Assembly (NCBI RefSeq): GCF_945882965.1
Contig: NZ_CAMCWY010000003.1
Coordinates: 1 to 64,000 of the forward strand
Source: Sphingorhabdus sp. EL138
GTDB lineage: Bacteria > Pseudomonadota > Alphaproteobacteria > Sphingomonadales > Sphingomonadaceae
Reading direction: 5' to 3'
DNA: 64,000 bases
Part shown: one piece after another, positions 26,001-35,585 of the stretch
How positions within the stretch are numbered: the stretch's first letter is position 1
How the letters are laid out: each line of letters begins with the position of its first letter
Translations under genes and position numbers: made by a program
Notes under the pieces: generated by a model
Told to the model about the DNA's origin: nothing
Seen by the model: the letters and a program-made list of their open reading frames with translations, nothing else
The model's database searches: none

Positions 26001-26666
26001 TTAAATTATATGTTGAATGGCCGTTTTCATTTCGGACGCCGCCTTGTCGTAAACGCGCGCACGCAGATTACCGACAGTTTCATCTGAGGAACTTGCAAGC
26101 GAACCGCCGCCAAAGGGTGGCGCGGGGTCATATTCGAGCGCCAATTGGATTGTCCTTGCGACATCCTCGCCCGATATCGCCGCAATCAGTTCAAGCGCAA
26201 AATCAATGCCGGAGGTCACGCCGCCAGCGGTGATCAGATTGCCATCACGCACGACTCGCGCTGGCGCGTGCGTTGCGCCGAAAAGGGGAAGCAACTGCGT
26301 ATAGGCCCAATGACACGTTGCCTTTTTGCCTTGAAGCAGCCCTGCTGCACCTAGGACGAACGCGCCAGTACACACGCTGGTGATATAATCTGCACCCTTG
26401 GCCTGTTGGCGCACGAAATCGACGATGGCTGTGTCCGCAATCGCGTCGCGGACGCCGCGGCCGCCGGGCACGCATAATATGTTCGCTTGCGGGCAATTGG
26501 CGAAGCCGGAGCGCGGCAGGATTGAAAAACCGCAGTCGGTCGTAACGGCTTGGCCGTCTTTGCTGACAACATGCACCACTGCGCCGGGCAGCCGCGACAA
26601 AAACTGCACTGGCCCGGTGAAATCAAGCTGGGTGACATTGTCGAACAGGACAAAAACGATATGCAT
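26001..26666 (-). CDS. DJ-1/PfpI family protein (isonitrile hydratase-like)
   Basis: The 221-residue protein has the flavodoxin-like DJ-1/PfpI fold. It carries the nucleophile C99 in ITSVCTGAFVLGAAGLL, an acid residue in LFDNVTQLDFTGP and a CVPGGRGV turn. The TGP near the N-terminus and the SVCTGAF nucleophile elbow are typical of the isonitrile hydratase/GlxA N-domain branch; there is no AraC-type DNA-binding domain. The substrate is unknown. It ends 72 bp before the PQQ dehydrogenase and starts 21 bp after the thiolase on the same strand. Confidence 0.88.
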   Translation of the reverse strand: MHIVFVLFDNVTQLDFTGPVQFLSRLPGAVVHVVSKDGQAVTTDCGFSILPRSGFANCPQANILCVPGGRGVRDAIADTAIVDFVRQQAKGADYITSVCTGAFVLGAAGLLQGKKATCHWAYTQLLPLFGATHAPARVVRDGNLITAGGVTSGIDFALELIAAISGEDVARTIQLALEYDPAPPFGGGSLASSSDETVGNLRARVYDKAASEMKTAIQHII

Positions 26667-26687
26667 ATTGCAGCGCGTTATAACCGT

Positions 26688-27875
26688 TTAGATAAGCTCA
26701 ATCGCAAGTGCCGTCGCTTCGCCGCCGCCAATGCACAATGCCGCAATGCCGCGTGTCTTGCCATGGCGTTGCAGAGCCGCGACCAAGGTTATGATGATCC
26801 GCGCGCCCGACGCGCCAATGGGGTGGCCAAGCGCAGTAGCGCCGCCATGCACGTTCATCTTGTCATGCGCTATGCCAAGATCGTGCATGGCGAACATGGC
26901 GACGCAGGCAAAGGCCTCGTTCACTTCGAACAGGTCCACATCATTGATGGTCCACCCGGCCTTTTCCAAGCATTTGCTGATCGCGCCGACAGGTGCAGTG
27001 GTGAACGCCGATGGTTCCTGTGCATGTGCGGCATGGGCAACGATGCGGGCAATGGTTGTTTGTCCGTTGGCATCGGCGACCGACTGACGCGTCAGGACAA
27101 GCGCCGCTGCACCATCGGAGATGGATGAGCTGGTTGCCGCGGTAATCGTGCCATCCTTGGCAAAGGCAGCTTTCAAACTCGGGATTTTGTCGGGCATGCC
27201 CTTACCGGGTTGTTCGTCGGTGTCGACAATGACATCGCCCTTGCGGGTGGCAACGGTCACGGCGACAATTTCCTGCTTGAATGCGCCATCGGCAATCGCT
27301 TTTTGTGCGCGGCGGAGCGATTCAATCGCATAGGCATCCTGCGCCTCACGCGTCAGTTGATAATCATTAGCGGTGTCTTGCGCGAATGTGCCCATGGCGC
27401 GGCCAGCCTCATAGGCGTCTTCAAGGCCATCGAGGAACATATGATCATAAGCTGTGTCATGCCCGATGCGCGCGCCGCTGCGATGCTTTTTCAGCAAATA
27501 GGGGGCGTTGGTCATGCTTTCCATGCCGCCCGCGATGACATAATCAACTGACCCTGCGGCGAGCGCCTCGCTGCCCATGATAACGGTCTGCATACCCGAA
27601 CCACATACCTTGTTCACGGTCGTTGCTTGTACCGATTTGGGCAAGCCAGCCTTGATCGCCGCCTGCCGAGCAGGGGCTTGGCCCAAGCCTGCGGGTAGGA
27701 CGCAGCCCATATAGATACGTTCAATCATCGCGCCATCGACGCCAGCGCGTTCCACCGCTGCCTTCACCGCCGTCGCGCCAAGGTCAGTTGCCGAAACATC
27801 GGCCAATGCCCCTTGCATCCCGCCCATGGGCGTACGGGCGTAGGACAATATGACGACAGGATCGGCGTGGTGCAT
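26688..27875 (-). CDS. Acetyl-CoA C-acetyltransferase (thiolase)
   Basis: The 395-residue thiolase has the full catalytic set: C91 (NKVCGSGMQ), H351 (GHPIG) and C381 (LCIGGGEA). NEAFA is also present. It condenses two acetyl-CoA to acetoacetyl-CoA or runs in reverse to degrade short ketoacyl-CoA. The length and HGGATALGHPIGASGAR fit the biosynthetic acetoacetyl-CoA type. It is flanked by the DJ-1 gene and an acyl-CoA synthetase on the same strand, which suggests a role in acyl-CoA breakdown; phaA-like use cannot be excluded. Confidence 0.95.
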   Translation of the reverse strand: MHHADPVVILSYARTPMGGMQGALADVSATDLGATAVKAAVERAGVDGAMIERIYMGCVLPAGLGQAPARQAAIKAGLPKSVQATTVNKVCGSGMQTVIMGSEALAAGSVDYVIAGGMESMTNAPYLLKKHRSGARIGHDTAYDHMFLDGLEDAYEAGRAMGTFAQDTANDYQLTREAQDAYAIESLRRAQKAIADGAFKQEIVAVTVATRKGDVIVDTDEQPGKGMPDKIPSLKAAFAKDGTITAATSSSISDGAAALVLTRQSVADANGQTTIARIVAHAAHAQEPSAFTTAPVGAISKCLEKAGWTINDVDLFEVNEAFACVAMFAMHDLGIAHDKMNVHGGATALGHPIGASGARIIITLVAALQRHGKTRGIAALCIGGGEATALAIELI

Positions 27876-27970
27876 GGAAGATTCCTTTGGTTTCGGTTTG
27901 GCGCTGTATAGGCCGCCGGGCCATCAAAAACAAATGTGAATCACCGCTATTGCCGCCTTAGGTCCTGACC

Positions 27971-29707
27971 CTAGAACAGCGTCTTCAAATCGCGTTTCAG
28001 GATCTTGCCATTGGCGTTGCGCGGCAAAGTATCTTGTGTGAAGATGATCTTTACTGGCACCTTGAACTTCGCCAGACGTTCGCTGACATAAATTCGCAGC
28101 TCCTCCTCAGTGGCGGTCATGCCGGGTGCTAAATGCACCACGGCTGCGGGTTCTTCGCCTAAGGTCTGGTGCGGTATGCCGACCAAGGCAGCGTCCGTGA
28201 CTGCCGGATGCTCATAAAGAATATTTTCGACTTCCGACGAATAGATATTCTCGCCGCCGCGAATGATCATGTCCTTTGCGCGATCAACGATGAAGCAGAA
28301 ACCTTCGTCATCCACGCGCGCAAGGTCGCCTGTTCGGACCCAGCCATCGACAAAGGTTTCGGCAGTTGCATCGGGGCGGTTCCAATATCCTTTGACGATT
28401 TGCGGGCCGCGTGCCCATAATTCGCCAACCGCACCAACAGCCACTTCGGTCATACCGTCCTCAGACATGATTTTCAGGTCGGACACCGCAACCGCTGGGC
28501 CGCAGCTATCGGGGCGGTTGAGATAATCTTCGGCTATATGTGAAGTGACGGTCGCCATGGTTTCGGTCATGCCCCAGCCATTGCCGGGGAACGCACCGAA
28601 GATTTCGTAAATCTTGCTTACCAATTCCGGCGCAGATGGCGCGCCGCCATAGCTGATCGCATCGATGGAACTGAGGTCATATTTTTCGCGGTCGGGATGC
28701 TCAATCAACTGCCAAGCGATAAATGGCACGCCGCCTGTGGCATTGATCTTCTCACGCTCAATAATCTCGAAAGCTTTTAATGTGTCCCATTTGTGCAGGA
28801 GTAGGATTTTGTGACCAGCCTGAATCGTGGGAATCATCGATGCCGAACAGGCGGTGACGTGGAACATCGGGATCACCAGCAAGGACGCCCGAATGCTTGG
28901 TTCAGGTAAAGCTTCGCCACGACGCAATATGGTCGCTGCGCCAGAATAAGCGCTGGAAAGGCCATTGGTGAGCAAGTTACGGTGGGACCCCAGCGCTCCT
29001 TTGGGTTTGCCTGTCGTGCCACTGGTATAGAAAATGGTGGCCGCATCATCCGGCGCGATTGCGACATCGGGCAGCGCTAGGTCGGGCAACTGGGCATAGC
29101 CCTTCGGTTCACCAATGATATTTTCGAGCGGAATAGCCGGTTCTGCCATCGCGGCCCCACCGTTACGCGTAACCATCACATGCTTTAGCGCGGGCATTTC
29201 GGATATGTGCGGCGCAATGCGGTCCCAACGTTCAGTATCGCAGATCAAAACGGCAGCGCCCGAATCAGCCATGCCAAAGGACAGCTCTTCGCCCGTCCAC
29301 CATGCGTTCAACGGCACAACAATCGCGCCAGTGACGGCGGCGGCGAAAAAGGCGACTGGCCATTCGGGCAGGTTGCGCATAGCAAGGCCGACGCGGTCAC
29401 CTTTTTTAACGCCGCAGTCCTGCAGCGCCTGCGCCAATGACGCGACGGCGCGGTGCCAGGCGTCATATGTGACGCGCTCATCTTCATACACCACAAATTC
29501 GCGGTCACCGAATGATGCCGTGGCATGTCCGGCAAGCGCCGCCAGATTGGGCAAAGTATTTTTCCAGACGCGCGTTGGCACGCCTTCAATCACGGCAGTT
29601 TCCATTTCAAATGGCATGCCCGGCGCGCACAAGGCTACCTTTACCTGATCCCGGGTCATCGCTGGCCAACCCGCAGGCGGCGTCCATTTTTTTCCTGCCT
29701 CGATCAT
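27971..29707 (-). CDS. Class I adenylate-forming acyl-CoA synthetase
   Basis: The 578-residue enzyme activates a carboxylic acid with ATP and CoA. Motifs are FYTSGTTGKPKGALG (P-loop), GWGMTETMATV, a GELWARGPQIVKGYW block, TGDLARVDDEGF and a C-terminal PRNANGKILKRDL with the acyl-adenylation lysine. The acid (fatty or aromatic) cannot be fixed from sequence. The ATG at 29707 has a strong GAAGGGAGAGAAG site; a TTG 14 codons upstream is less likely. It is divergent from the aldehyde dehydrogenase, whose product could be its substrate. Confidence 0.93.
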   Translation of the reverse strand: MIEAGKKWTPPAGWPAMTRDQVKVALCAPGMPFEMETAVIEGVPTRVWKNTLPNLAALAGHATASFGDREFVVYEDERVTYDAWHRAVASLAQALQDCGVKKGDRVGLAMRNLPEWPVAFFAAAVTGAIVVPLNAWWTGEELSFGMADSGAAVLICDTERWDRIAPHISEMPALKHVMVTRNGGAAMAEPAIPLENIIGEPKGYAQLPDLALPDVAIAPDDAATIFYTSGTTGKPKGALGSHRNLLTNGLSSAYSGAATILRRGEALPEPSIRASLLVIPMFHVTACSASMIPTIQAGHKILLLHKWDTLKAFEIIEREKINATGGVPFIAWQLIEHPDREKYDLSSIDAISYGGAPSAPELVSKIYEIFGAFPGNGWGMTETMATVTSHIAEDYLNRPDSCGPAVAVSDLKIMSEDGMTEVAVGAVGELWARGPQIVKGYWNRPDATAETFVDGWVRTGDLARVDDEGFCFIVDRAKDMIIRGGENIYSSEVENILYEHPAVTDAALVGIPHQTLGEEPAAVVHLAPGMTATEEELRIYVSERLAKFKVPVKIIFTQDTLPRNANGKILKRDLKTLF

Positions 29708-29826
29708 CTTCTCTCCCTTCAAATCGTCACGCTTTGCGCGTGTTAGCAATGCCGATACGCCAAAATGGTTTCAATGTGCAACGCTTCGCGCTAACAATTC
29801 ATCAGCCGATTAAAGGGAGAGAGAAA

Positions 29827-31248
29827 TTGACCGCAAATATGCAGACTGTGCTTGAAAAACAGCGTGCCGCGTTTACCGCCGCCATGCCGGAACCGATGTC
29901 GGTGCGTCGCGACCGCATGGACCGTGCAATTGCGTTGCTGATCGACCATGCCGAAGATTTTGCAAAGGCCGTTTCGGCCGATTTCGGCCATCGCAGCCGC
30001 GAACAGACGCTGCTGACGGATATCATGCCTTCGGTCAGCGCGATGAAGTACGCCAAGAAGCATTTTGAAAGCTGGGCCAAGGGCGAGAAGCGCAAGCCCA
30101 CCTTTCCCTTGGGCCTGATCGGTGCCAAGGCCGAGGTCGTGTTTCAGCCCAAGGGTGTGGTCGGCGTCGTTGCGCCGTGGAACTTCCCCGTTGGTATGGT
30201 GATGGTGCCAATGGCGGGCGTCCTCGCCGCCGGTAACCGCGCCATGATCAAGCCATCCGAATTTACAGAGCGGGTATCGGCCTTGTTTGAAGAACTTGTG
30301 CCCAAATATTTCGCTGAAGAGGAAATGGCGGTTTTCACCGGCGACGCTGCAGTCGGCATGGCCTTTTCCAAGCTGGCCTTTGACCATATGATCTTCACAG
30401 GCGCGACGAGCGTTGGCAAACATATCATGCGCGCTGCCGCTGACAATCTGGTGCCGGTCACGTTGGAACTTGGCGGCAAGTCGCCGACCATCATTGGCCG
30501 CAGCGCGGACAAGAAAAAGGCGGGCGAGCGGATCGCGTTGGGCAAGATGATGAACGCCGGCCAAATCTGCCTGGCGCCCGATTATCTGTTGGTGCCAAGC
30601 GATCAGGAGCATGATGTGATTGAGGCCGTGAAGGCTGGCGTCACCGCGCAATATCCAAAATTGCTGCACAATGACGATTACACGTCGGTCGTGAACGGGC
30701 GCAATTATGAACGGTTGCAGGTCTATCTCGACGATGCGCGGGAAAAGGGTGCGGAGATCATTGAGATTAACCCAGCCAATGAGGAATTTGCCACGTCCAA
30801 CGGCAACAAAATGCCGCTGACCATCGTCCGCAACGTCACTGACGATATGAAGGTGATGCAGGAGGAAATCTTTGGCCCAATCCTACCCGTGATGACCTAT
30901 TCATCGATGGAAGAAGCCATTGATTATGTGAACGCGCATGATCGTCCACTTGGCCTTTATTATTTCGGATCGGACAAGGCCGAGGAAGAACGCGTGCTGA
31001 CGCGGACTGTTTCCGGCGGCGTTACCATCAACGATGTGGTCTTCCACAATGCGATGGAAGACCTGCCCTTTGGCGGCGTTGGGCCATCGGGCATGGGCAA
31101 TTATCACGGTGCCGACGGGTTCAAGACGTTCAGCCATATGCGCGCAGTCTATCGCCAGACGGGCGTTGATGTTGCTGGCATGGGCGGGTTCAAGGCCCCT
31201 TATGGCAAGGCTACGCTCAAGACACTCGCAAAAGAGCTTAAGAAATAG
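29827..31248 (+). CDS. Aldehyde dehydrogenase, coniferyl-aldehyde dehydrogenase type
   Basis: The 473-residue enzyme oxidises an aldehyde with NAD(P). Motifs are APWNFPVGM, FTGATSVGKHIM, catalytic Glu in LELGGKSP, catalytic Cys in NAGQICLAPDY and EEIFGPILPV. The Cys context and the ANMQTVLEKQRAAF start match the coniferyl aldehyde dehydrogenase/ALDH3-like group. GGGAG lies 7 bases before the TTG at 29827; an ATG at 29839 is the alternative. It may feed its product acid to the divergent acyl-CoA synthetase. Confidence 0.92.
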   Translation: MTANMQTVLEKQRAAFTAAMPEPMSVRRDRMDRAIALLIDHAEDFAKAVSADFGHRSREQTLLTDIMPSVSAMKYAKKHFESWAKGEKRKPTFPLGLIGAKAEVVFQPKGVVGVVAPWNFPVGMVMVPMAGVLAAGNRAMIKPSEFTERVSALFEELVPKYFAEEEMAVFTGDAAVGMAFSKLAFDHMIFTGATSVGKHIMRAAADNLVPVTLELGGKSPTIIGRSADKKKAGERIALGKMMNAGQICLAPDYLLVPSDQEHDVIEAVKAGVTAQYPKLLHNDDYTSVVNGRNYERLQVYLDDAREKGAEIIEINPANEEFATSNGNKMPLTIVRNVTDDMKVMQEEIFGPILPVMTYSSMEEAIDYVNAHDRPLGLYYFGSDKAEEERVLTRTVSGGVTINDVVFHNAMEDLPFGGVGPSGMGNYHGADGFKTFSHMRAVYRQTGVDVAGMGGFKAPYGKATLKTLAKELKK

Positions 31249-31283
31249 CGGAACTGAAGACATAAGGATGCACTTGCATCATG

Positions 31284-31311
31284 GCGGAGGCTCGGTTAGA
31301 GGGGCCTCCGC
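31284..31311 (+). terminator. GC-rich hairpin after the aldehyde dehydrogenase
   Basis: The arms GCGGAGGC (31284-31291) and GCCTCCGC (31304-31311) form an 8-bp stem 36 bases after the stop, ahead of the tRNA. It is followed by TTGACC, not a T run, so termination is plausible but not certain. Confidence 0.45.
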
Positions 31312-31338
31312 TTGACCGGGTCCGCCTGGCAAAGATGT

Positions 31339-31422
31339 GCCCCAGTGGTGGAATGGTAGACGCGCTGGATTCAAAATCCTGTTCCGAAAGGAGTGCCCGT
31401 TCGAGTCGGGCCTGGGGCACCA
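31339..31422 (+). tRNA. tRNA-Leu (anticodon CAA)
   Basis: The 84-base gene folds into a class II tRNA. The acceptor arms are GCCCCAG/CTGGGGC, the D-arm contains TGG-AATGGTA-GACGC, and the anticodon loop TTCAAAA has anticodon CAA. There is a long variable arm (TTCC-GAA-AGGAG) and a T-arm GCCCG-TTCGAGT-CGGGC. The CCA end is encoded. The anticodon stem has one T-T mismatch. It reads UUG leucine codons. Confidence 0.97.
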
Positions 31423-31493
31423 CTTATTTTCCTGAAATTGCAGATTTCGGTTTTACCAAATGGGAACGCAACTTCTTTGGCTCAGATTGACCC

Positions 31494-32216
31494 TTAGAAT
31501 TTGATCATGATCCGCCGCACAAGCGCAGGCGAGATTGAATATATCATCCGCAGAAGCTTAACCATGCCGACATTGGCCTCCGTGGCATTGGTCGCAATGG
31601 CATCAACGATTTCAGCCGCACATTGCTTGGCCGACATTTTATTGCCGTTTATCCGGCCACGCGTCATCGCGGTGTCTACGACAGGCGGCAGCGCCTCAAT
31701 CACATGGACGTTTGTGTCGCGTAAATTGTGCCGCAGCGATTGGGTGAAACTGCGCAAGCCCGCCTTGGTGGCGCAATAAACCGGGCCGCCCGCACGTGGT
31801 GCAATGGCAAGGCCCGAGGTGACATTGACAATCACCGCCTCTTGCCGTTGCAACAAAGTCGGCAGGAGATGGCCGATCAGATGCAATGGTGCGTTGAGGT
31901 TTAGGAAAATGGCTTGATCGGTCAGCGCAAGGTCGAGCGGCTCATTGGGGCCGAAATTCCCGCTCATCCCGGCGTTGTTGATCAGCATATCGAGGGGCCT
32001 GTCTGCCAAAGCAGCAGCAAGCGCCGCGCAGCCAGCGGCGGTGGAAAGATCAGCTTGAATGGCCTCAAAACCCTCCGTGCGCGCCGATGCCAGCGCGTCT
32101 TCGCGGCGGCCGCATACAATCACGCACGCGCCCTTTGCCAGCAGTTGGCGCGCGATTTCCAAGCCGATGCCGTCACTACCACCCGTCACTAACGCGGTCT
32201 TATCGGTGATTTTCAT
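31494..32216 (-). CDS. Short-chain dehydrogenase/reductase (DltE-like)
   Basis: The 240-residue classical SDR has the cofactor motif VTGGSDGIGLEIA, the NNAG motif (LINNAGMSG), a Ser in VNVTSGLA and the catalytic YxxxK in PVYCATKAG. Arg residues after the second strand (CGRRED) favour NADP. The substrate is unknown. GGGGGAG lies 6 bases before the ATG. It lies 31 bp downstream of the quinone oxidoreductase on the same strand, so the two are likely co-transcribed. Confidence 0.9.
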   Translation of the reverse strand: MKITDKTALVTGGSDGIGLEIARQLLAKGACVIVCGRREDALASARTEGFEAIQADLSTAAGCAALAAALADRPLDMLINNAGMSGNFGPNEPLDLALTDQAIFLNLNAPLHLIGHLLPTLLQRQEAVIVNVTSGLAIAPRAGGPVYCATKAGLRSFTQSLRHNLRDTNVHVIEALPPVVDTAMTRGRINGNKMSAKQCAAEIVDAIATNATEANVGMVKLLRMIYSISPALVRRIMIKF

Positions 32217-32247
32217 AATGCTCCCCCTTATGATTACACTGTGTCGT

Positions 32248-33222
32248 TTACGGGATCAGCACCGTTGAACCAATGGTTTGGCGTGCCTCCAGATCGCGAT
32301 GCGCTTGCGCGGCATCTTCAAGGACATAACGTTGTCCAATGGTCATTTCAATGATGCCCTGCGCGAACATGTCGAACACATCTTCTGCACCTGCCGTCCG
32401 CTCGGCTGCGTTGTGGTAATAATCAAATAAAGTCGGCCGCGAGACATAAAGCGAGCCCTTTTGCGCGAGCAATGCAAGGTTAACGCCCAAAACGGGGCCG
32501 CTCGCATTGCCATAGCTGACGATCAGGCCGCGCCGTGCGGTTGCGTTGATTGAAGTCTCCCAAGTTTCCTGCCCGACACCGTCAAAAGACACTTCAACGC
32601 CCTTGCCGCCAGTCAATTCGCGCACCTGTCGGGCAACATCTTCCTTGCCATATAAAATGACATGGTCGGCGCCTGCTGCCCGCGCCAATGCGGCTTTCTC
32701 TTCCGTGCTGACGGTACCAATGACGCGCGCGCCGACATGCTTCAGCCATTGGACGAGCAACAAACCGACGCCGCCAGCGGCAGCATGGACCAAAACGTCC
32801 CATCCAGGTTGCACCTTGGCACAGCGTTCAATGAGAAATTCGGTAGTGCAGCCTTTCAGTAAACCCGCTGCCGCCACTTCATCGCTGATGCCGTCGGGGA
32901 CAAGAAACAGACTATGCGTGGGGATATTTCGCGCCGTGCAATACGCGCCAATATTCGGACCAAAAGTAGCGACTCGGTCACCCACACGCCAGTCGGCGAC
33001 GCCTTGCCCCACGGCTTCAATGACGCCAGCGGCCTCCATGCCCAAACCGCTGGGCATGGCCATCGGATAAAGTCCACTACGATGATAAGTGTCGATAAAG
33101 TTGAGGCCAACTGCTGCGTTGCGCATCCGGACTTCGCCCGGGCCAGGTTCGGCAAGTTGAACGTCGGCCCATTCAATAACATCGGGTCCGCCAGTGTGTT
33201 GAATATGTGCTGCTCTCTCCAT
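32248..33222 (-). CDS. NADPH:quinone oxidoreductase (zinc-free MDR family)
   Basis: The 324-residue protein belongs to the medium-chain reductase family, with a GroES-like N-domain (LNFIDTYHRSGLYP, LGMEAAGVIEAVG) and a Rossmann domain (VHAAAGGVGLLLVQWLKHVGA). No zinc Cys/His pattern is seen, as in QorA. It reduces quinones or enones. I chose the ATG at 33222 because AGGAG lies 9 bases upstream; the frame extends 16 codons further. It heads a two-gene unit with the SDR. Confidence 0.92.
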   Translation of the reverse strand: MERAAHIQHTGGPDVIEWADVQLAEPGPGEVRMRNAAVGLNFIDTYHRSGLYPMAMPSGLGMEAAGVIEAVGQGVADWRVGDRVATFGPNIGAYCTARNIPTHSLFLVPDGISDEVAAAGLLKGCTTEFLIERCAKVQPGWDVLVHAAAGGVGLLLVQWLKHVGARVIGTVSTEEKAALARAAGADHVILYGKEDVARQVRELTGGKGVEVSFDGVGQETWETSINATARRGLIVSYGNASGPVLGVNLALLAQKGSLYVSRPTLFDYYHNAAERTAGAEDVFDMFAQGIIEMTIGQRYVLEDAAQAHRDLEARQTIGSTVLIP

Positions 33223-33330
33223 CGGCAAAGATCTCCTGATTGACGCTGCAATGCGTAACAGACGCGGCAAGTGCCCGCCAATTTATGCGAAAGAAAATGG
33301 CTAGAAACCCTTTAACGGCGATCACCTGCT

Positions 33331-34626
33331 TTATTGCGTGACCTGAAGCGCGGCGACGTCGCAGACTTTATGGAGCCGCCAAGCGATCCAAGCGGATATT
33401 AAACAGGCCGCTGCGATCATGAACAAAGTGTCGGCAATGCTGACGCCGGAGCTCACGAGCAGGCTGTAGATAATGGCGCCAATGACCATTGCGCCGGCAT
33501 TGACGATATTGTTGGCAGCAATGGTTCGTGCGGTTTGCGACTTTGCAACAGTAGTGGTCAGAAACGCGTAAAGCGGAACCACGAACATCCCGGCGGCAAT
33601 AGCGATGCCCAAAATGTCGACTATCATCCGTTCTCCCTTACCAAGTGTCAGGAAACTGTACCAATTCATCAACTCTGTGCCCACCGGCCCCCAATGGCTA
33701 ACGCTCCACCACAGGTCGAGAACGAACAGCCCCATGACAATCACCGATGCCGGTGCATATTTCGCAGAGACCGTTCCGTTAAGCAGGCGGTTGATGGCAA
33801 TCGAGCCAATCGCGACACCGATGGAGAAAAATGTGGTAAACAAGGTCGCTACGGTATTGTCGCCGCCAATTGCATTTTTGACCATTGGCGGAAAAATGGA
33901 ACCCAACACCGCGCCAATACCCCAAAAAAAACTGATCGCCATGATGGCCATGAACAAATGGGGGAAATGCATAGTGTCGCGGACAAGCCGCCAGCTGCTA
34001 CGGAAGATATTCCAGTCCATTTTGGCTGTCGGTGCGTCGTTTTCGGGTGGCGCGACTGGCACAGACTGAGCGGTTATGCGCCCGATTATGGCAATGATGA
34101 TGATGCAGACGCCGGCAATTTCGCCAGGGATAATGCCGCCTGCGATCGTGCCCCCCAATATGGCCAAATAGGTTCCAGCCTCCACAAGGCCAGTACCACC
34201 CAGCACCTCATCTTTTTCCAGATGTTGCGGCAGGATTGCATACTTGATTGGGCCAAAAAATGTCGAATGCACGCCCATCGCAAACAAGGTGGCGAGCATC
34301 AGCGGAATATTCTGCAAATAGATACCCGCTGCACCAAATAGCATTATGAATATCTCGGCCGTTTTCACCATGCGGATGACCTTGGTTTTTTCAATCGTGT
34401 CCGCCAATTGCCCCGCCAGCGCCGAAAACAGGAAAAACGGCAAGATGAACAGTGCGCCTGCAATCGCGTTGAAATTTGCTTCGCGCGCGGGGTCCGAATA
34501 AATGTCGTAGGTGACCAAGATCACCATCGTCATTTTGTAGAAATTATCGTTGAAGGCGTTGAGAAACTGCGTGACGAATAGCGGCAGAAAGCGGCGCTTG
34601 TTCATCAGAGACATTGTTGTGGCCAT
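33331..34626 (-). CDS. MFS transporter, LplT-like (lysophospholipid transporter type)
   Basis: The 431-residue membrane protein has about 12 hydrophobic helices. It starts FLPLFVTQFLNAFNDNFYK, the signature of LplT-type transporters that flip lysophospholipids to the inner leaflet. In many alphaproteobacteria this domain is fused to acyltransferase and acyl-ACP synthetase domains (Aas); here it ends after the transporter. Assignment to lysophospholipids rests on the family only. The true start may be M1 or M5. It is divergent from pgsA, another phospholipid gene. Confidence 0.85.
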   Translation of the reverse strand: MATTMSLMNKRRFLPLFVTQFLNAFNDNFYKMTMVILVTYDIYSDPAREANFNAIAGALFILPFFLFSALAGQLADTIEKTKVIRMVKTAEIFIMLFGAAGIYLQNIPLMLATLFAMGVHSTFFGPIKYAILPQHLEKDEVLGGTGLVEAGTYLAILGGTIAGGIIPGEIAGVCIIIIAIIGRITAQSVPVAPPENDAPTAKMDWNIFRSSWRLVRDTMHFPHLFMAIMAISFFWGIGAVLGSIFPPMVKNAIGGDNTVATLFTTFFSIGVAIGSIAINRLLNGTVSAKYAPASVIVMGLFVLDLWWSVSHWGPVGTELMNWYSFLTLGKGERMIVDILGIAIAAGMFVVPLYAFLTTTVAKSQTARTIAANNIVNAGAMVIGAIIYSLLVSSGVSIADTLFMIAAACLISAWIAWRLHKVCDVAALQVTQ

Positions 34627-34756
34627 AAGGTTACCAGTTTCTCATGCGGAGGATGCCCCGTGCCTTAGCTGCCGGTTGGAAGCATAGCAAAGCGCATTTC
34701 GGATCGCTGGTAAATAGTCAGGTGATTTTACACGCGCATCACGCTATCGGTGCTTT

Positions 34757-35329
34757 ATGCTTAGCTTGCCCAATATCCTGACCTTGTCGCGAATTTTCGC
34801 CGTGCCCATACTGGTCTTCTTATTGTGGCCCGGGACCAAGCCTATGAGCGTGCAGCCGCTACCGCTCGATTATTCATTTGCATTCGTGCTGTACTGTCTG
34901 ATGGGGATCACCGATTATTTCGACGGCTATCTTGCCCGCGCGCAAGGGACGGTGTCGAAACTGGGCGTCTTTCTTGACCCCATTGCCGACAAAATCATGA
35001 TTGCCGCCGTCATTTTGATGCTGGTCTTCACGCGCGATGTGGAGGGGTGGCACGTGATTGCCGCCTTGATCATCTTGTTGCGCGAAATGATTGTGTCGGG
35101 TTTGCGCGAGTTTCTTGCAGGTCTTCAGATTTCGGTGCCAGTGTCCAAACTCGCCAAATGGAAAACGACATTTCAATTGGTCTCGCTTGGCGGGGTCATT
35201 TTGGCTGGGGCGCTGCCGGACTGGATTTTGCTGAAGCAAGCGGCGTTGCTGTTGTTGTGGATCGCGGCGGTGCTGACGATGATTACCGGTTGGGATTATC
35301 TGCGCGTCGGCATTAAGCATATGGATTGA
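34757..35329 (+). CDS. pgsA: CDP-diacylglycerol-glycerol-3-phosphate 3-phosphatidyltransferase
   Basis: The 190-residue membrane enzyme makes phosphatidylglycerol phosphate. The CDP-alcohol phosphatidyltransferase signature D-x2-D-G-x2-A-R-x8-G-x3-D-x3-D is complete in DYFDGYLARAQGTVSKLG followed by VFLDPIAD. About four to five hydrophobic helices and the N-terminal LPNILTLSRI stretch fit PgsA. No good ribosome-binding site precedes the ATG. It is 4 bp upstream of moaD, so the three genes pgsA-moaD-moaE are one unit. Confidence 0.94.
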   Translation: MLSLPNILTLSRIFAVPILVFLLWPGTKPMSVQPLPLDYSFAFVLYCLMGITDYFDGYLARAQGTVSKLGVFLDPIADKIMIAAVILMLVFTRDVEGWHVIAALIILLREMIVSGLREFLAGLQISVPVSKLAKWKTTFQLVSLGGVILAGALPDWILLKQAALLLLWIAAVLTMITGWDYLRVGIKHMD

Positions 35330-35333
35330 CGCC

Positions 35334-35585
35334 ATGAAATTGTTGTATTTTGCCAGCGTGCGCGAGGCGATCGGGCTGTCATCCGAAGAATATGATGTGC
35401 CGCAGGATGCCCGCACTGTTGGCGATCTTGTGGCTTGGATTTCCGCGGGTTCCCAAGAGCATGCCCGCGCATTACACGACCTTTCACGCCTGCGGTTCGC
35501 GTTGGACCAAGAAATGGTTACAGGCGATGCTCTGCTTGGTGCGGCGCAGGAACTGGCGATCTTCCCTCCGGTCACGGGCGGATGA
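35334..35585 (+). CDS. moaD: Molybdopterin synthase small subunit
   Basis: The 83-residue ubiquitin-like protein begins MKLLYFASVREAIG and ends with the functional VTGG. The C-terminal Gly carries the thiocarboxylate sulphur used to build molybdopterin from precursor Z with MoaE. The length is typical. It overlaps moaE by 4 bp (ATGA). Confidence 0.94.
   Translation: MKLLYFASVREAIGLSSEEYDVPQDARTVGDLVAWISAGSQEHARALHDLSRLRFALDQEMVTGDALLGAAQELAIFPPVTGG

Noticed and set aside
29512-29826. Long N-terminal extension of the aldehyde dehydrogenase overlapping the acyl-CoA synthetase
   Set aside because: It is antisense to the synthetase start and absent from the family; GGGAG before the TTG at 29827 marks the start.
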